A program made the translations under genes and the position numbers. A stretch of 7,832 nt of DNA from Methanosarcinales archaeon (GTDB taxonomy: Archaea > Halobacteriota > Methanosarcinia > Methanosarcinales > Methanosarcinaceae). Shown here in pieces: positions 6,288 through 7,832 of this stretch; within the stretch, counting starts at the first letter, position 1; every line of letters starts with the position of its first letter. The stretch covers positions 1 through 7,832 of the forward strand of contig JAAXQB010000372.1 in the NCBI GenBank assembly GCA_012329085.1, written 5' to 3'. The notes below the pieces were generated by a model. That model saw only the letters and a list, made by a program, of their open reading frames with translations, searched no databases and was not told the DNA's origin.

Positions 6288-6325
6288 CTCGTGATTGAAC
6301 GAATAAACTTTAATATATATAGTAT
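6277..6325. repeat. dispersed palindromic element, copy E
   Basis: This copy consists of T-run, TATAGCTCGTGATTGAACGAATAA, then an AT segment TTTAATATATATAGTAT. Twenty bases, GCTCGTGATTGAACGAATAA, are identical to copy B at 242-261. It occupies the gap between the broken relE and the HAD gene. Unlike copies F, G and H it lacks the first GAAYGAATGRGC arm, as though internally deleted. Confidence 0.75.
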
Positions 6326-6387
6326 AACTTCTGCTTATTTAGAATTCAGGTGGACATATAAAATCATTCCATCTCATTATTAAATTT

Positions 6388-6705
6388 TTATTTGTATGCT
6401 TCATCATGATGGGCAAAGTCCAAAAAGACAACTTTGTGCTCCACTTCATTCACCTCATAAATAAGCACAAAATGTCCGATGTGAACTCTCCTTTTACCTA
6501 TAAGCAATTCACGAAGAGGTTTGCCAAGATATGGTTTTTCTGCGATTTAAATTACTTTTTTTATAGCTCATTCAGAATGAATGAGCGTTTGAAAAAATAT
6601 TTGATTTTTTATTATAATATTATAAATCGAATTGTCTTTCTTTTTTATTTTTTCAAGTTTCTTTCTTAATTTATTACTAACTTCTATGCCATATGGTAAA
6701 CCCAT
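6388..6705 (-). pseudogene. relE: RelE-family toxin gene, interrupted by a palindromic insertion
   Basis: Two fragments in one frame together encode an archaeal RelE-type toxin, which would cleave ribosome-bound mRNA if intact. The N-part starts at ATG 6705 (SD GGAG six nt upstream) and reads MGLPYGIEVSNKLRKKL..KKDNSIYNIII. The C-part (to 6388) reads IAEKPYLGKPLREL, GKRRVHIGHFVLIYEV and VVFLDFAHHDEAYK, with the family's HHDxxY ending. Between them is a 48-bp insertion that contributes a TGA (6568-6570). A second stop, TAA at 6547-6549, sits where neighbouring sequence suggests Glu (GAA to TAA). Removing the insertion leaves 90 codons, the usual RelE length. It lies directly downstream of the antitoxin gene. 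Two independent lesions make an active toxin very unlikely. Confidence 0.88.
6554..6603. mobile_element. 48-bp palindromic insertion inside relE (copy F)
   Basis: On the minus strand ATAAAAAA occurs on both sides of a 40-bp insert. Joining the sequence across one copy restores an uninterrupted RelE reading (NIIIKKVI) in frame. The insert contains the perfect hairpin GCTCATTC-AGAAT-GAATGAGC (6566-6586) followed by GTTTG, and belongs to the family seen at 1-275, 5222, 6277, 7101 and 7495. It supports recent mobility of the family, or at least insertion by a process that duplicates its target. Confidence 0.7.
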
Positions 6706-6711
6706 CCTCTT

Positions 6712-6715
6712 CTCC
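6712..6715 (-). promoter_or_regulatory. Shine-Dalgarno site of relE
   Basis: GGAG on the minus strand sits 6 nt before ATG 6705. This argues for that start rather than the in-frame TTG at 6774 that overlaps the antitoxin stop. It also gives the toxin the length and N-terminus usual for archaeal RelE. Confidence 0.6.
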
Positions 6716-6770
6716 AATTTTTTATATTCTGTATATACATTAAAAACTATATTGTTTGTTCTTTTATTCT

Positions 6771-7001
6771 TCAACTAAAAACTCTTTTTTTAAATTCGTC
6801 ATAACTATATCGTTTACTTTTCCCTTCTTTTATCTCTTGCTCAACCGCTTTAATATTCTTTATAAACTCTTCTTTAATCATTTCTTCTGGTGGATAGAAT
6901 TGCCCCTCAAGAGCATTAATAATGCTTTTCACTACCCTATATTTTATTCTTTCTTCTATTATTGGAACAAGTCGCTCCACAAGTTGTTCATCTTCAATCA
7001 T
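6771..7001 (-). CDS. relB: RelB-like antitoxin
   Basis: This 76-aa acidic/basic helical protein lies upstream of, and presumably in one operon with, the broken relE. It looks like an archaeal RelB-type antitoxin: an N-terminal helical region (EDEQLVERLVPIIEERI) that could dimerise or bind the operator, a short PPEEMIKEEFIKNIKA segment, and a Lys/Glu-rich tail (GKSKRYSYDEFKKRV) of the kind that wraps around a RelE toxin. The ATG at 7001 has GGAG twelve nt upstream, a long spacing. The gene is intact, with 65 bp to the relE start. An intact antitoxin beside a dead toxin is the expected order of decay. Assignment rests mainly on context and size; no strong motif marks the protein itself. Confidence 0.7.
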   Translation of the reverse strand: MIEDEQLVERLVPIIEERIKYRVVKSIINALEGQFYPPEEMIKEEFIKNIKAVEQEIKEGKSKRYSYDEFKKRVFS

Positions 7002-7054
7002 TTTCTTCTTTTTCTCCTTTTTTATTTTTTGTTATACAAATATTCAATGACACT

Positions 7055-7063
7055 CTTTTATAG
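7055..7063 (-). promoter_or_regulatory. candidate TATA box for the relB-relE operon
   Basis: CTATAAAAG on the minus strand lies about 55 bp before the relB ATG. Spacing predicts initiation near 7031 with a ~30-nt leader that includes the GGAG. It overlaps the edge of the AT palindrome at 7064-7084, a plausible place for autoregulatory binding by RelB, although the same palindrome occurs elsewhere in the window. Confidence 0.45.
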
Positions 7064-7135
7064 TATATAATTTATAAATTATATGCTGGGATAAATTTTT
7101 TTAATAGCTCATTTGAAGCAAATGAGGGTTATTTC
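7064..7135. repeat. AT palindrome plus dispersed element, copy G
   Basis: TATATAATTTATAAATTATAT (7064-7084) is followed by the T-run and TAATAGCTC. Next comes a perfect hairpin CTCATTTG-AAG-CAAATGAG (7108-7126). Relative to copy F, both hairpin arms have changed together so that pairing is kept. Copies of the AT palindrome occur at 1603-1625, 3227-3247 and 5198-5219. Confidence 0.75.
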
Positions 7136-7494
7136 GTTCTTTGCGTTTATCATCTCTTTTCTTTAAACAATTTTTTCAAGTTTTTTGGTTTTTGTGCCTA
7201 CATCTATAATATATCTTTTATTTACTCTTTTAAATATATTTTATCTCGTTTTTTATTTTTTCTATTATGAATTTTATTTTTATGATTATATTACAAATAA
7301 AGCCGCATAACAATGATTTAATATACTTAAATAATTACAATACATTACCTCTAATAACCTTACATTCTTTATACATTTAATATTTTTTAAGCTAAATTTT
7401 AACTTCTGTGGCTTTATTTACTTCTTTCATTTTCTTATTCACAATCAAATTCTTTTAATTTTCTATTGATGTCTATCAAAAAGCTTGTAATTTT
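7136..7494. other. AT-rich stretch without a convincing gene
   Basis: No ORF of useful length is present. On the minus strand short open stretches end in protein-like tails (IDINRKLKEFDCE near 7440-7485; KPKNLKKLFKEK near 7155-7195), each bounded by stops. They may be gene debris but cannot be assigned. AAATAAAGCC (7295-7304) and GGCTTTATTT (7410-7419) form a perfect 10-bp inverted repeat 105 bp apart, which could mark the ends of a small element. Confidence 0.5.
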
Positions 7495-7575
7495 TTTATA
7501 GCTCGTTCGGAACGAATGGGCGTTTGCTCGTGATTGGATGAATGGGCGTTAGTATATAATGCATAATTTTTTTCA
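7495..7575. repeat. dispersed palindromic element, copy H (two-unit form)
   Basis: T-run, then TATAGCTCGTTCGGAACGAATGGGCG, TTTGCTCGTGATTG, and GATGAATGGGCGTTAGTATATAATGC. The GAAYGAATGGGCG block occurs twice with 14 bp between, making this the only two-unit copy besides the array at 1-164. The centre TCGTTC-G-GAACGA is a tight palindrome. Confidence 0.75.
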
Positions 7576-7582
7576 TTTAAGA

Positions 7583-7620
7583 TGCAGATTTACACAAAGT
7601 TTTTATTTGTACAATCTGCA
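7583..7620 (-). terminator. possible terminator hairpin after the glmU-like gene
   Basis: TGCAGATT (7583-7590) and AATCTGCA (7613-7620) are exact inverted repeats, and an imperfect extension (ACACAAAG/ATTTGTAC) can lengthen the stem. It lies about 50 bp past the stop codon at 7670 on the minus strand. No clear T-run follows it, so the terminator role is uncertain. Confidence 0.4.
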
Positions 7621-7669
7621 AATTTATATATTTTTAACTTTCACATTCAATCTTTTAAATCTCTTTCGA

Positions 7670-7832
7670 TTATTTAGATTTAAATTCTCCTGGCAAAATA
7701 AAAGAATTTGAAGGAACCACACATCCAGCATTTATCATACTATTAACCCCCGTATTCACCCCATTCCCCATAATTACACCAAGCTTTCTTTTACCAGAAT
7801 CGACAAGCTTACCTTTAAGCATAACTCTCACA
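7670..7832 (-). CDS. GlmU-type sugar-1-phosphate nucleotidylyl/acetyltransferase, C-terminus (partial)
   Basis: Only the last 53 codons are in the window; the gene enters from the right edge and stops at TAA 7672-7670. The reading MLKGKLVDSGKRKLGVIMGNGV, then NTGVNSMINAGCVVPSNSF and ILPG, is the end of a left-handed beta-helix with hexapeptide repeats. It matches the C-terminus of archaeal bifunctional GlmU-like proteins, where the usual wording is GxxxDTGRRKLGAIIGDGVxTGIN. Such enzymes acetylate an amino-sugar 1-phosphate and attach a nucleotide to make UDP- or dTDP-sugars for surface glycans. The N-terminal nucleotidylyltransferase domain lies outside the window, so a monofunctional acyltransferase cannot be excluded. 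Confidence 0.78.
   Translation of the reverse strand, partial: VRVMLKGKLVDSGKRKLGVIMGNGVNTGVNSMINAGCVVPSNSFILPGEFKSK

Noticed and set aside
6568..6774. Intact 68-aa protein from a TTG at 6774
   Set aside because: Its first 23 residues are not RelE-like, the ATG at 6705 has its own GGAG, and its last residues come from the palindromic insertion. It is the front of broken relE.
7430..7490. Small gene encoding IDINRKLKEFDCE or MKEVNKATEVKI
   Set aside because: Both are under 20 codons with stops around them and no ribosome-binding site; at best they are debris.
7499..7578. Short minus-strand ORF (about 26 codons) from ATG 7578 through element H
   Set aside because: It simply reads across the repeat and has no ribosome-binding site or recognisable sequence.
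1209..7669. tRNA, rRNA or known riboswitch in the spacers
   Set aside because: I found no cloverleaf, no conserved GC-rich RNA core and no recognisable riboswitch motif; the spacers are almost wholly A/T.

Overview
The window is very AT-rich, and every gene I can support lies on the minus strand. The gene set points to a euryarchaeal, probably methanogen-related, genome. The evidence is an MJ0968-like soluble P-type-ATPase-type HAD protein, an archaeal RelE/RelB pair, the C-terminus of an archaeal GlmU-type sugar-1-phosphate transferase, two lipobox lipoproteins and archaeal-looking TATA boxes. I cannot name the species.

Layout, left to right. Positions 1-275 hold a 35-bp tandem repeat, two perfect hairpins and related palindromes. 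Positions 351-1208 encode a NapH-like membrane iron-sulfur protein. Positions 1494-5423 are built from repeated material. They contain a secreted beta-carbonic anhydrase lipoprotein (1774-2625), an ABC-type substrate-binding lipoprotein (SBP, 3401-4384), and two decayed copies of the last quarter of the SBP gene (1494-1764 and 4997-5423). The two lipoprotein genes also share their signal-peptide codons and roughly 480 bp of upstream DNA. Positions 5434-6234 encode the HAD protein. Positions 6388-7001 are a RelB/RelE toxin-antitoxin pair whose toxin gene is broken by a 48-bp palindromic insertion with an 8-bp direct repeat. Positions 7670-7832 are the 3' end of a GlmU-like gene that runs off the window.

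A family of short palindromic elements (motifs TATAGCTC, GAAYGAATGRGCG and CTCGTGATTGAACGAAT) recurs at about eight places, always between genes or inside a pseudogene. Several copies sit beside an AT palindrome and carry a TATA-like sequence on the minus strand.

The carbonic anhydrase and the SBP would both be anchored outside the membrane, one handling CO2/bicarbonate and the other an unidentified ligand. No ABC permease or ATPase is present. The window does not look like one new multi-gene system. Its most notable content is (1) the repeated SBP-3'end / spacer / lipoprotein-leader module and (2) an apparently mobile short palindrome caught inside relE. Alignments were done by eye, so identity counts are approximate.
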